Shown here: positions 8,205 through 16,985 of the stretch, piece after piece
Position numbering within the stretch: the stretch's first letter is position 1
How the letters are laid out: every line of letters begins with the position of its first letter
Assembly (NCBI GenBank): GCA_944385415.1
Contig: CALWXC010000017.1
Location: 1-58,466, forward strand
From: an uncultured Oscillospiraceae bacterium
GTDB taxonomy: Bacteria > Bacillota > Clostridia > Oscillospirales > Oscillospiraceae
Direction of reading: 5' to 3'
Length of the DNA stretch: 58,466 nt
Program-made: the position numbers and the translations under genes
The notes under the pieces: model-generated
What the model was told of the DNA's origin: nothing
What the model saw: only the letters and a program-made list of their open reading frames with translations
Database searches by the model: none

Positions 8205-9377
8205 ATGCCCGGTAAGATCACACCCCGCCGTCTGGCGTCTGCAGGAGTGGGCCTGCTGCTTTTTTTGGTGCTGCTTTTGGGCGGCCTGTTTCTGCGGCAG
8301 GAGCAGACAGAGCTGACCGCCGCGCAAAAACGGCTGTTTGCACCGGCTAAGGTGACGGCCATTTTGGCAGACAACGCCCAGCCGGAGCCGTGGAGCGAGG
8401 GACTGCGGTTGGGTGCGCAGCAGTTGGAACTGGAGATTCTCCGTGGACCCTACAAGGGCGCTGTGCTCCAGGGCGTCAACTATCTCAGCGCCTATGCCAA
8501 TGTGGATTGTCAGGTGGGGACGCGGGTCATCGTCCGGCTGGATCTGGACGACGCCGGAAAGCCCTATATTCTCTCCATTCCCAACTATGACCGGGGGACG
8601 GTCCTGCTGGCCATGGTGGGTGTCTTTGCACTGATCCTTGTGCTGATCGGCGGCAAAAAAGGCGTCATGGCGCTGCTGGGGTTGGCTTACACCTTGGCAG
8701 GCGTCTGGTTCCTGCTGATTCCCATGGTGCTGCGGGGCGCACCGCCCATCCCGGCTGCGGTGGCCGTGGCGGCGCTGACGGCGGCAGCTTCGCTGCTGCT
8801 GCTGACAGGATTCACCCGGAAAACCCTGTGTGCTGGTCTGGGCTGTATCTGCGGCGTGGCCGCTGCCGGTCTCTTCGCCTGGATTGTGGGCAAAATCACG
8901 CCCATCAGCGGGTTTAATATGGGGGAGGCGGAGGATTTGGTACTCCGGGCCGGAGAACAACCGCTGGAAATTCGCGGTCTTTTGATCAGCGGCATCCTCA
9001 TTGCCTCCCTGGGTGCGGTCATGGATGTGGCCATGTCCATCTCCTCGGCTTGCAGCGAACTACAGGCCCTGGACCCCAAAATCACCGCCGGTCGGCTGTT
9101 CCGGTCCGGTATGAACATCGGCCGCGACGCCATGGGTACCATGGCCAATACGCTGATTCTGGCCTTTGCAGGTGCATCCTTCAACCTGCTGCTGCTGTTT
9201 CAGGTCTATGGATACCCCATGATTCAGATTTTCAACAGTGACGCCATGGCTATCGAGTTGATTCAGAGTATTTCCGGTTCTGTGGGCATTCTTTTGACTG
9301 TGCCTCTGGTCTCGCTCTTTGCGGCGCTGCTGCTGACCTGTTCCTTTCAAAAAAAACCAGCCAATCCGTCCAAATAA
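8205..9377 (+). CDS. YibE/F-family multi-pass membrane protein
   Basis: 390-residue integral membrane protein of the YibE/F-like family (function in the family unproven). An N-terminal membrane helix (about 11-30) precedes an extracellular beta-rich domain (about 31-125), then roughly seven membrane helices. The hallmark near the end, GRDAMGTMANTLILAFAG (about 304-321), is the conserved YibE/F segment. Of two close ATG codons I choose 8205: AGAGGAG ends 7 nt before it, whereas ATG 8199 abuts the ribosome site. It stands alone between the PHP-SLH gene and the molbindin gene, with hairpins on its leader side. Confidence 0.85.
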   Translation: MPGKITPRRLASAGVGLLLFLVLLLGGLFLRQEQTELTAAQKRLFAPAKVTAILADNAQPEPWSEGLRLGAQQLELEILRGPYKGAVLQGVNYLSAYANVDCQVGTRVIVRLDLDDAGKPYILSIPNYDRGTVLLAMVGVFALILVLIGGKKGVMALLGLAYTLAGVWFLLIPMVLRGAPPIPAAVAVAALTAAASLLLLTGFTRKTLCAGLGCICGVAAAGLFAWIVGKITPISGFNMGEAEDLVLRAGEQPLEIRGLLISGILIASLGAVMDVAMSISSACSELQALDPKITAGRLFRSGMNIGRDAMGTMANTLILAFAGASFNLLLLFQVYGYPMIQIFNSDAMAIELIQSISGSVGILLTVPLVSLFAALLLTCSFQKKPANPSK

Positions 9378-9406
9378 TTCCTGCCAGCTATTCCCACATA
9401 TTTTGC

Positions 9407-9435
9407 TTGCGAAACGCTGAAAGATTGTATATAAT
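9407..9435 (+). promoter_or_regulatory. Promoter for the molbindin gene
   Basis: -35 TTGCGA (9407-9412), 17-bp spacer, -10 TATAAT (9430-9435). It implies a leader of about 50 nt to ATG 9492. Confidence 0.6.
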
Positions 9436-9491
9436 CGGACTGCCGCAATGCTGCGGCCAATTCTGATTGCATTCTACAGGAGCGTATTGAC

Positions 9492-9704
9492 ATGAAACTC
9501 AGCGCAAGAAATCAATTCAAGGGCACCGTTGTGGCCATCGAAGAAGGCGCTGTCAACGGCATTGTCCGCATCGATATCGGCGGCGGCAACGTCATCACCT
9601 CCACCATCTCTATGGGTTCCATCCGGGAGCTGGGTCTGAAGGTGGGCGGCGAAGCCTACGCCATTATCAAGGCTACCTCCGTCATGGTGGGCGTGGATCA
9701 CTGA
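9492..9704 (+). CDS. Molbindin (single Mop/TOBE domain)
   Basis: 70-residue cytoplasmic protein matching the full length of one Mop domain: LSARNQFKGTVVAIEEGAVN, then GGGNVITSTIS and KVGGEAYAIIKATSVMVGVD. Mop domains bind molybdate or tungstate oxyanions between subunits of an oligomer and buffer them for molybdenum-cofactor enzymes or transport control. AGGAG lies 7 nt before the ATG. It has its own promoter and terminator, so it is monocistronic. No mod transporter or cofactor gene is in the window, so its partner must lie elsewhere. Confidence 0.9.
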   Translation: MKLSARNQFKGTVVAIEEGAVNGIVRIDIGGGNVITSTISMGSIRELGLKVGGEAYAIIKATSVMVGVDH

Positions 9705-9720
9705 TCCGCCGGACGGCCAC

Positions 9721-9760
9721 ACCCAGGGGGACCGCCCAGCGGTCCCCCTGGGTTATTTTT
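9721..9760 (+). terminator. Terminator after molbindin
   Basis: Perfect 14-bp stem, 9721-9734 (ACCCAGGGGGACCG) with 9740-9753, loop CCCAG, then TATTTTT. Confidence 0.9.
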
Positions 9761-9787
9761 GCAGCCGCTGGACGGCATGGAAGGAGC

Positions 9788-11089
9788 ATGGAAAAAACCA
9801 TGGGTACATACTGGAATCGGTTCTGTCAATGGATGGGGCACACCCGTCTGTACATCATTGCCATGGCAAAATGGCTGACACTGGCTGTGGTAGTGGGCGG
9901 CTTCTGCGGTCTTATCGGCACGGCCTTTCATATGGGCATTCACGAAGCCGAAGTACTGCGGACTGCCCAACCCTGGCTCCTGTTCTGTCTGCCCCTGGCC
10001 GGTCTGGCCATTGTAGGCCTGTACCGGCTGCTGCGGGCCGAGGGATTAGGCACCAACGACATCATAGAAGCCGTCCACCACGGCAAGCCCCTGACCATCC
10101 GCCTGCTGCCCTCTATCTTTATGGGCACCATGCTGACCCACCTGTGCGGTGGCTCCGCCGGACGCGAGGGCGCGGCCTTGCAGATGGGCGGCACGGTGGG
10201 CTGGAACGTGGGGCGACTGTTCCATCTCGATGACCGGGACCTGCGGACGGCCACCCTCTGCGGTATGGCGGCCTTTTTCTCCGCCCTCTTCGGTACGCCT
10301 TTGACGGCCTCAGTTTTCGCCATTGTGGTCATCAGCATCGGCGTCCTTTACCATGCGGCGTTTATTCCCTGTCTGACGGCCTCCCTGGTGGCCTACTGGA
10401 TTTCGGTCAAGCTGGGCGTTGCCCCCACTCGATTTACGGTGGCAGCGCCGGAACTGGCCGCTGTTCCTCTGATTCAAGTGGCTATATTGGCCGTGGGCTG
10501 CGGTCTGGTGGCCCTGTTGTTCTGCCGCATTCTCCACGGGACGGAACATCTGCTGAAGCACCGTATTCCTAACCCGTGGCTGCGGGTAGTCCTGGGCGGC
10601 ATGGCCGTTATCGTCCTGACGTTGCTATGCGGGACCAGAGATTACAACGGCGCCGGTATGAGCATCATTACTGCCGCCGTAGAGCAGGGGACCGTTCGGC
10701 CCGAGGCCTTTCTGCTGAAAATGATTTTTACCGCCGTGACGCTGGCTGCTGGATTCAAAGGCGGCGAGGTGGTGCCGTCCTTCTTTGTGGGAGCCACTTT
10801 CGGCTGTGCCGTGGGGCCTTTGCTGGGATTACCGGCTGGATTCTCTGCTGCCGTGGGTCTGGCGGCCGTGTTCTGCGGCGTCACCAATTGCCCCCTGGCC
10901 TCCATCTTCCTGTCGGTGGAGCTCTTCGGTGATGGCGGTCTTCTGTACTTCGCTGCCGCCTGCGCTATCAGCTACGTCCTGTCCGGTTACGATGGGCTCT
11001 ACTCCAGCCAGACCATTCTATATTCCAAGCTTAAGGCCCAGTACATCAACGTTCGGACCACTCACCATCACGCCGGTCAGCAACATTGA
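9788..11089 (+). CDS. CLC-family chloride channel/antiporter
   Basis: 433-residue multi-pass protein of the CLC family, ClcB-like in length with no CBS domains. The helix-F signature appears as GSAGREGAALQMGG (about 118-131) and keeps the gating glutamate of GREG. The second signature is FFSALFGTPLTASVFA (about 160-175). The last selectivity region is GGEVVPSFFVGATFG (about 325). The retained Glu suits a Cl-/H+ exchanger, for example in acid stress, but a channel or fluoride transporter cannot be excluded. Start is uncertain: AAGGAG ends only 1 nt before ATG 9788, while ATG 9800 is 13 nt away. Transcribed alone downstream of the molbindin terminator. Confidence 0.92.
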   Translation: MEKTMGTYWNRFCQWMGHTRLYIIAMAKWLTLAVVVGGFCGLIGTAFHMGIHEAEVLRTAQPWLLFCLPLAGLAIVGLYRLLRAEGLGTNDIIEAVHHGKPLTIRLLPSIFMGTMLTHLCGGSAGREGAALQMGGTVGWNVGRLFHLDDRDLRTATLCGMAAFFSALFGTPLTASVFAIVVISIGVLYHAAFIPCLTASLVAYWISVKLGVAPTRFTVAAPELAAVPLIQVAILAVGCGLVALLFCRILHGTEHLLKHRIPNPWLRVVLGGMAVIVLTLLCGTRDYNGAGMSIITAAVEQGTVRPEAFLLKMIFTAVTLAAGFKGGEVVPSFFVGATFGCAVGPLLGLPAGFSAAVGLAAVFCGVTNCPLASIFLSVELFGDGGLLYFAAACAISYVLSGYDGLYSSQTILYSKLKAQYINVRTTHHHAGQQH

Positions 11090-11133
11090 AAGAACAGGCA
11101 CCCATAGCGGCACGTTTCCATAGAATAGTACGA

Positions 11134-11154
11134 CCGCGGCAGTCCGTGCCGCGG
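11134..11154 (+). other. Hairpin after the CLC gene
   Basis: Perfect 8-bp stem CCGCGGCA / TGCCGCGG with loop GTCCG, no T-run. It could be a weak transcript end or part of the leader of the gene at 11186. Confidence 0.45.
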
Positions 11155-11185
11155 AATTATCCTTGGAAACGGAGTGGATACCCCC

Positions 11186-11638
11186 ATGTCTATGCCCAAT
11201 ATCCCCAATCTGAATCCTCAGATCAGCGTCAACCGCGATGACGCCGTCAACATCATTCTCAGCTCCATCGGTATGGAGGAACTGTCCCTGGCCCACATTC
11301 TCAACGCCGAGGCCGAGAAAATCCAGTTTGCCCTGGGTACGCTGGAAACCGCCGGCGGTCAGGCTTCCAGCATGACCGACATCCTGGAGACCAACAAGCT
11401 GGCCAGCAAGATGGTCCGCAACGTCATCAAGAACCAGATGCTCCTGAGCATGAAGATGGAGGGATACGGTGGATCTGGCCGAGCAGGTACAGCCTGTCAC
11501 CCAGCCTGTGACGCCGCCTGTCACCCAGCCCGTCGTTCCGCCCGTCACCGAACCTGTCACCCCGCCCGTCACCGAGCCCATCGCCTGACGAGAAAAACGC
11601 CGTGGACGTCTGACCGTCCACGGCGTTTTCGTATATAA
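11186..11638 (+). CDS. Spore-type small protein with a frameshifted Pro/Val/Thr tail
   Basis: Residues 1-90 (as read) match a small conserved clostridial family I recall next to spore-coat or exosporium proteins: DDAVNIILSSIGMEELSLAH, then ILNAEAEKIQFALG and NQMLLSMKMEG; function unproven. As sequenced, the frame changes character at GGG 11461-11463: it becomes Cys/His/Arg-rich and reads through the terminator stem to 11638. Removing one G restores a tail DTVDLAEQVQPVTQ followed by repeats of PVTPPVTQ type, stopping at TGA 11586-11588 just before the terminator. The second version is almost certainly the original, so the gene is a +1 frameshift, a sequencing error or a switchable G-run. ATG 11186 has GGAG 11 nt upstream; the GTG at 11174 lies within it. 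Confidence 0.7.
   Translation: MSMPNIPNLNPQISVNRDDAVNIILSSIGMEELSLAHILNAEAEKIQFALGTLETAGGQASSMTDILETNKLASKMVRNVIKNQMLLSMKMEGYGGSGRAGTACHPACDAACHPARRSARHRTCHPARHRAHRLTRKTPWTSDRPRRFRI
11594..11630 (+). terminator. Terminator after the spore-type gene
   Basis: Perfect 15-bp stem 11594-11608 / 11615-11629 (arms begin AAAACGCCGTGG) ending in TTTTC. On the other strand it ends in a T-run too, so it can also stop the convergent ABC operon. Confidence 0.9.
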
Positions 11639-11641
11639 CTT

Positions 11642-13912
11642 TTAATGTGTTTTGGGCCGTCCCAGCCACAGGAACACCGCTGTTGCCGCCAGCAGCACCG
11701 GCCATCGTCCCTGCAAGGCCAAGCCCTGGGGCGTCAGCCACGATAGCCGTTCCAGCCAGGGAGAAAACTGGTCCAACGGGCAGAAGCAACCGCCCAGCAG
11801 GGAAGTGATCAGGGCCAGGAATGGGGCCAGCAAATCCACCCGGCCCCCGACACCCGCCAGTCGTGTCAACGCCCGGACCACCGCACCCACGGCCAGCACA
11901 TAGGCCCCCACGGAAAGCCAGTCCGCCGGTGCGGCGCCCAGAGACCACAGTGACAGGCCGCCCACAATCGCCCCTGTGAGCCACAGGCTCAACAGGTCCG
12001 TTCCATAGGACACGATTCGGCCGCCGTGGACCGACGCCATGCGCTGTTCCACTCGCATCGCGTCAGGGCGAGCCATCCAGGCCCCCCAGGTCAGCAGGGT
12101 AAAGAGAATCAGCAGCAGCGTGCCGCCCAGGGATGGAGCCGTGGCGCTCCAGGGAGCTGCCGCACCGTCTTGGGCTGTTACCGCATAGAGAGGCGGCAAA
12201 TCCTCATACCGCTGGTCCATGGCCGCCAGCAATTCCATTTTCTCTTCTGCCGTCAAAGGTCGCTCCAGCAGTCGTTCCGCATCGTCCAGTCCCCGCAGCC
12301 GGGCCCGCTGGGCCGTCACCTGTCCGGCTACGATTTCTCTGGCCGCCTGATTGGAAGCCGCCGCCGCGGCACTTTCATAGGACAAGGGCAACGGTTCTCC
12401 CTCTGCCAAAGCGGTTCCGTAGCCCTTGCCAATGGTCAGCACACCCTCGGCGTCGCCCCAACGAAGGACAGACGCGGTTTCGTCCCGCTCCACTGGGTGC
12501 AGGGCCAAGCCCTCTACCTGTTTCAGCCGTTCCAATAGATCGTTGGCTTCGGGGCTTTGGTCCTCCTGCACCACGGCCACCGCCAGAGCCGCTGGTGTGG
12601 AATCCCCGGTGGCCTGACGGGACACCGCGCCACAAAGCAGCGCCACGGCGCACAGGGCGAGCACGCCCAACATCCCGCCGGACATGGCCCGGCTTTTCAA
12701 GGCCGTTGGTCCAGCCCACCGGCCCGGCGGCAGCGGGAAATCCCGTCCGGACCGCCTTTGCTGGTCCACCGCCAGACTACACTCCAGCCGCCGCCAGGAC
12801 CACAGCAGCCCGCCCACCCCCAGGGCCAGGGGCCACAGCAGGGCAGGGGAGAGGCCCGTCTCCAGCCCCACGGTCAGCTGATAGGGCAGCGTCAACCGCG
12901 CCACCCCATGGAGCCAGTCGGGCAGCAGGGGTAGGGGATAGACTGCGCCACCGGCCAATAAATTCAACAGCAAAAACACATTGCCTCGCCGCTGCGCCGC
13001 CGCGCCGTCCTTGGCCGTCACTGCCAGTATCAGCAGCACGCCCCAGGCCCCTACATACACCAGGAGCATGCTCAACAGTGCCCGCAGCAGAATTTCCCGA
13101 CAAAACAGCACCAGGACTACCGCCAGTGTGGGCAGTGTAAGCAGCAGCCCCGTCACCAGTTTGGCAAAAAGGAAAGGCAGCATGGACCCACCGGCGACCC
13201 GATACCGGGCCAGCAGTCCCGTATCCCGTTCCCCAGGCACCGCCTGCACCGACGCCATGGGGAAGAACAGGCACAGCATGGACAGGGCGCACAGCCGCAA
13301 GGCCGATTGCACCGTATTGGCTGTATCAACGGCCGTCAGCTCCGTATCAAAGACCAACTGCCGCCCCAATGCGTCCCGCAGCAGCCGGTTGGAAAACTCC
13401 TCCCACAGCTGGGCCTGCTCCTGCTGGTCCAGCGGACCGTAACAAAACGCATAGACCGCCAGATGGACGCTTTCATTGGCAGCGATGATATCCAAGACCG
13501 AAGTAAACACGGCACGGATTAAACTCGACTCCAGGGGCATGTCCTCATTCAGGGCCAGTTCTACGGTCACAGGCTCCATGGTGTAGAGGTCATAGAAAAA
13601 ATCTTTGGGAATGGTGACAACGGCGGCCGCTCCCCGGTCCATCAATGATGCGTCGGTGGCGCTTCCGCCGTCGATAATCTCTGAAAACAATTCCACCTGC
13701 TTCATCTGTCCGATAAGGGAGGCGGACATCAACGTTTGGTCCTCGTCCCGGACCGCAATGGGGAAGGGCTCCACATAGGCCCCCTGGCTCAAATCGCCGC
13801 CGCCCAGGGCCAGCGCCCCCAACAGCACCAGAGACAGCGCCAGGGACACCACGCCGGACCGGCGAAAAAACAGCCGCAAGTCCTTGGTCAGCAGGGCACA
13901 AAACCGCTTCAT
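11642..13912 (-). CDS. ABC-2-type exporter permease, tandem-fused
   Basis: 756-residue integral membrane protein. An N-terminal helix (FFRRSGVVSLALSLVLLGAL, about 16-36) is followed by a large extracellular domain (about 45-200) and a helix cluster (about 225-385). A second unit then begins (about 430, GGMLGVLALCAVALLCGAV) with its own extracellular loop and helix cluster to the end. The repeated helix-loop-helices layout is that of two ABC-2 half permeases joined in one chain. ATG 13912 has GGAGGAG upstream and overlaps the stop of the ATPase gene (ATGA), so translation is coupled. It is the last gene of the zinc-ribbon/ATPase/permease operon; cargo unknown. Confidence 0.85.
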   Translation of the reverse strand: MKRFCALLTKDLRLFFRRSGVVSLALSLVLLGALALGGGDLSQGAYVEPFPIAVRDEDQTLMSASLIGQMKQVELFSEIIDGGSATDASLMDRGAAAVVTIPKDFFYDLYTMEPVTVELALNEDMPLESSLIRAVFTSVLDIIAANESVHLAVYAFCYGPLDQQEQAQLWEEFSNRLLRDALGRQLVFDTELTAVDTANTVQSALRLCALSMLCLFFPMASVQAVPGERDTGLLARYRVAGGSMLPFLFAKLVTGLLLTLPTLAVVLVLFCREILLRALLSMLLVYVGAWGVLLILAVTAKDGAAAQRRGNVFLLLNLLAGGAVYPLPLLPDWLHGVARLTLPYQLTVGLETGLSPALLWPLALGVGGLLWSWRRLECSLAVDQQRRSGRDFPLPPGRWAGPTALKSRAMSGGMLGVLALCAVALLCGAVSRQATGDSTPAALAVAVVQEDQSPEANDLLERLKQVEGLALHPVERDETASVLRWGDAEGVLTIGKGYGTALAEGEPLPLSYESAAAAASNQAAREIVAGQVTAQRARLRGLDDAERLLERPLTAEEKMELLAAMDQRYEDLPPLYAVTAQDGAAAPWSATAPSLGGTLLLILFTLLTWGAWMARPDAMRVEQRMASVHGGRIVSYGTDLLSLWLTGAIVGGLSLWSLGAAPADWLSVGAYVLAVGAVVRALTRLAGVGGRVDLLAPFLALITSLLGGCFCPLDQFSPWLERLSWLTPQGLALQGRWPVLLAATAVFLWLGRPKTH

Positions 13913-14559
13913 AGGCGCTGCTCCTCCACAACCATTCCCTGATCCAGGGTCACAATGCGGCTGCAAACCCGCTCCAGCTCTGAGTGGTGATGGCTGATAA
14001 GCACCATAGTGCAGCCCTGGCCCCGCAGGTGGAGCAGCAGCGACAAAATCTGCTCCACCGACTGTGGATCGGCTCCGGCTGTGGGTTCGTCCAACAGCAG
14101 CAGCTGCGGTGACGCCATCAAGGCCGTGGCCAGCTGCAGCCGCCGCTGCATACCGCCGGAGAATGCGCCCACCGTGTCATCAGCCCGGTCCAACAGGTCC
14201 AGCTGCTCCAGCAGCCAGCGCCCCCGGACCGGCAAAATTTTGGAGGGCATCCCGTAGACCCGCCCCCAGAATCGCAGATTGTCCCAGGCCGACAGGCTTT
14301 CATACAGGGCAATCTCCTGGGGTACATAGGCGGTGAATCGTTCCCATTGGGACGGACGTTCCACCGTACCCCGGTCCGGCCGGTACAGTCCGGCCAGAAC
14401 CTTGAGCAGGGTGCTTTTGCCCGCACCGTTACGGCCCTGAAGCCCCAAAACCTCCCCCTGGTCCAAAACCAGGGAGAGGGGACCCACACCGGGACCGCCG
14501 GGGCCAAACCGTTTTTCCATCTGCTCCAGCCGCAGCTGAGCATGCGTTGCGTGCTCCAT
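13909..14559 (-). CDS. ABC transporter ATP-binding protein
   Basis: 216-residue ATPase that would power the permease encoded next. Walker A is LQGRNGAGKSTLL (about 40-52), Q-loop YVPQEIALYES, signature AFSGGMQRRLQLA, Walker B LLLLDEPTAGADP, and the switch His is in LISHHHSELE. Short, single-domain and typical of ABC-2 exporters. ATG 14559 overlaps the preceding TGA (TGATG) and its own stop overlaps the permease ATG, so all three genes are tightly coupled. Substrate cannot be inferred from the sequence. Confidence 0.93.
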   Translation of the reverse strand: MEHATHAQLRLEQMEKRFGPGGPGVGPLSLVLDQGEVLGLQGRNGAGKSTLLKVLAGLYRPDRGTVERPSQWERFTAYVPQEIALYESLSAWDNLRFWGRVYGMPSKILPVRGRWLLEQLDLLDRADDTVGAFSGGMQRRLQLATALMASPQLLLLDEPTAGADPQSVEQILSLLLHLRGQGCTMVLISHHHSELERVCSRIVTLDQGMVVEEQRL

Positions 14560-16217
14560 CAGTACGATGCGCTGAGCAGCGCCGACAGAGATTCCATAAG
14601 GCTGCTCTGAATGAGCATGCTCAGCTCTGCTAGATCGTCGTCGGTCATAGAGGTGATATCCACCTCGTCCCCCTCAGGCAGCTGGATGGTGGCATCCTTG
14701 TCACTGGAGTAGAATCGCAATGTCACCCCGTCGAATCCTGTGGTTGAATAGAAGTCGTCGCCGGTAAAGGTCATTACAATGTCAGTACCGCCGCCCGCGC
14801 TCTTCTTTACAGTCATTTCTACTGTCATCTGTGTGCCGTAGTCCTGGACGGTGAAAACATAGCTGCCGTAGGCGGTACCCAACGGCGACAGTTTCTCAGG
14901 GTCGATGTCCTGATATTCCATGGAGAGTATGGTTTCGCCCCATTCCTTCATGGTCGCAGAGCCGCTGTAGGCGCCGCCGTCCTTGGTATACTCCGCTTCT
15001 ATTACCACGGAAGGTCCATCCTCGGAATAGACATCGTTGATGTAAGCCACATCCCGGCGGCCCTTGGATTCCTTGCCTGCGGATTCATAGACGTAGGTAT
15101 CCATCGGATCGTCCGCCAGACCGAGCCCCTGATAACACACCCGGCCATCGGCATAGCCCACGGTCCAGGTAAAGCCTGCGTCCGCAACCTGCTGGCCAAT
15201 CTCAGCGGCAGATTCCCGCAGGGAGGCGGCAGCTTCGTCCAGGCTCTGCTGCAAGGTGGCGTCCAAATCCTCCACATTCAATGCCTGCTCCACCAAAGCC
15301 AGATTATTCCCCGCCAGAGACAGGACAAATTCCCGCAGGTCCTCATCCTGTTCCAGCGCATCGGCCAGCCGCAGCAGCATATTCTCCACATCCTTGGCTG
15401 TAGGGCGGAAGATATAGCGGGTGCCCTTGACCGTCTCGCCCAGGTACGGCAATTCGATGTCCTGGTTCTGTTCCACCGTCACATTGTCCTCAGTGGCCGT
15501 AGCGATGACCACCTCAAAGTAGGATTTAAGCAGAGCTGTCATAGTGTCCTTGGACAACTCGGGCAGTGCCAGTTCCGTTACCTCGATGCCTGTGTTTTCA
15601 TAGATGAGCTGCTTTAAATCGAGAACATACCGGTTGTCTGTAATCTCCGGCATAGCCAAAGTCAACATACCGTCGTCCAGAGCCACCACACCGTGGAGCA
15701 CATCGCTGCCCATCAGCTGTAACGTGGCGTCCAGGGCAAATGCGTCCCGCTGGGTTTCCAGGCCCATTCGCAAAGCCGTCCCGTCCAGATACAGATCATA
15801 TTCCGGTACACCGGTTTCCACTGTCAATGTGATATCGGTGGAAATGTTGGTCATGGCATTATACTGATCCACCAACTGTTCCACATAGGTCACGCCGCTG
15901 TCCAGCAAAAACTCCCGTTGTACTCCGGCAAAGGAGTCATCTCCGCCTTTTAGCGCCCCGGTAATGCCAAATATCGCCACCACCAGAACCACCACAGCAG
16001 CGGCCGCCAGAATCGCCACCTTGCCGATGCCTTTTCCACTGCCCTGGGGTGCTGCCGGTGTCGGCGTCACCTCGGGCATTGGCGGCGGTGTGGGCTGGGC
16101 CGCCGCTGCCGGCGTCGTGGCCGGACTTTCGGTGTTCTCCAAAGACATCGCGCCGCAATTGCTGCAAAATACATCCTGATCGTTCATGGTATGTCCGCAG
16201 TTTGCGCATGTTTTCAT
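14559..16217 (-). CDS. Zinc-ribbon membrane protein with large extracellular domain
   Basis: 552 residues. An N-terminal zinc ribbon (CANCGHTMNDQDVFCSNCG, residues 4-22) faces the cytoplasm, then a Pro/Ala/Thr linker, one membrane helix (about 68-90, VAILAAAAVVVLVVAIFGI), and a roughly 450-residue extracellular part rich in beta strands with an acidic C-terminal end. I do not recognise the extracellular domain. ATG 16217 is chosen over 16232 because GGAGGG lies 7 nt before it. It heads an operon with an ABC ATPase and a fused ABC-2 permease, so it may be a substrate chaperone, sensor or the secreted partner of that exporter. Confidence 0.75.
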   Translation of the reverse strand: MKTCANCGHTMNDQDVFCSNCGAMSLENTESPATTPAAAAQPTPPPMPEVTPTPAAPQGSGKGIGKVAILAAAAVVVLVVAIFGITGALKGGDDSFAGVQREFLLDSGVTYVEQLVDQYNAMTNISTDITLTVETGVPEYDLYLDGTALRMGLETQRDAFALDATLQLMGSDVLHGVVALDDGMLTLAMPEITDNRYVLDLKQLIYENTGIEVTELALPELSKDTMTALLKSYFEVVIATATEDNVTVEQNQDIELPYLGETVKGTRYIFRPTAKDVENMLLRLADALEQDEDLREFVLSLAGNNLALVEQALNVEDLDATLQQSLDEAAASLRESAAEIGQQVADAGFTWTVGYADGRVCYQGLGLADDPMDTYVYESAGKESKGRRDVAYINDVYSEDGPSVVIEAEYTKDGGAYSGSATMKEWGETILSMEYQDIDPEKLSPLGTAYGSYVFTVQDYGTQMTVEMTVKKSAGGGTDIVMTFTGDDFYSTTGFDGVTLRFYSSDKDATIQLPEGDEVDITSMTDDDLAELSMLIQSSLMESLSALLSASY

Positions 16218-16269
16218 GCTGATTCCCTCCATTTCTCACTGCCCGTGTAGGCGGGCATAATATAGTCTC

Positions 16270-16298
16270 ATTATAGCTGACACGTTGTTTCTTTGCAA
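16270..16298 (-). promoter_or_regulatory. Promoter of the zinc-ribbon/ABC operon
   Basis: On the minus strand: -35 TTGCAA (16298-16293), 17-bp spacer, -10 TATAAT (16275-16270), about 50 bp before ATG 16217. Confidence 0.65.
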
Positions 16299-16321
16299 TC
16301 GCCTAGCATCTTCTGGACAGG

Positions 16322-16357
16322 AAAAAGCCTAACTTTCGCAAAAAGTTGGGCTTTTTT
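16322..16357 (-). terminator. Terminator after the AT-rich gene (bidirectional shape)
   Basis: 13-bp stem with one G-U pair, arms AAAGCCTAACTTT / AAAGTTGGGCTTT, flanked by A5 on the left and T6 on the right. On the minus strand it ends GGCTTTTTCC, so it can stop the gene at 16420-16824. Confidence 0.8.
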
Positions 16358-16419
16358 GTAGGATGCTTATTTGGCTTTCTCACGAGTCAGTTTTCCCTTT
16401 GCAGCGCAAATAAACTGAA

Positions 16420-16824
16420 TTATCTGTAAAGGTCTTCTCGCAACCTATATATTAAATCATCAAAATGTTCCTTATCCTTATATTCAATAAAAGACATAAT
16501 TTTTTCTATTAATGTGTTGTCTTTTGTAATTAGTTGTATTTTGGGAATAGCCATCTTCAAGTCATTTAGCGCATTATGTATATTTTCTTGGTCAGATAAT
16601 TCCTGAATATTATATCTTGCAACTCCCAAAGAATACTTTGCTTCTTGTGGATAAAGTACAATTTGCGCAAAGACCACTATTGATTCATACACTCTTTTCT
16701 TCTCGTCAAAAATATATTTCTGCTTTTCCTGCCTTGGCGTGAAAATGAAAGTTGATAAGGCTAAAGTAACCAAAGAGGAACCAAGTATGCTAATAACAAT
16801 TGATATTACGCTTTCTATGCCCAT
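16420..16824 (-). CDS. AT-rich membrane-anchored protein of unknown function
   Basis: 134 residues. One N-terminal membrane helix (about 3-29, ESVISIVISILGSSLVTLAL) is followed by a charged, helical cytoplasmic part. No known domain is recognised. The helix-plus-charged-helix design resembles small accessory proteins of phage-defence or mobile-element loci, but that is only a shape argument. Codon use is strongly AT-rich, in contrast to both neighbours, and the gene sits directly downstream of the 3' end of an rlmD-type gene, a common insertion place for integrative elements. I judge it acquired. Confidence 0.6.
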   Translation of the reverse strand: MGIESVISIVISILGSSLVTLALSTFIFTPRQEKQKYIFDEKKRVYESIVVFAQIVLYPQEAKYSLGVARYNIQELSDQENIHNALNDLKMAIPKIQLITKDNTLIEKIMSFIEYKDKEHFDDLIYRLREDLYR

Positions 16825-16985
16825 TTTTTCCTATTCCCCCATTAATGCCTTGTTATATAGTGTTCCCACACTCCATATCAATGGCCAACGAAACCGTAAT
16901 ATAGTCCTCATATTCTTATGGCTAAATTTATCAACTCTGGCATTATTATCCCTTATAGCAGGAAAGTGGACCAATCTAAGAATTT

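Noticed and set aside
11490..11585. Repetitive DNA resembling a short tandem array or CRISPR
   Set aside because: The repeats are codons of a PVTP-type protein tail, not spaced direct repeats with unique spacers. No CRISPR array was seen anywhere.
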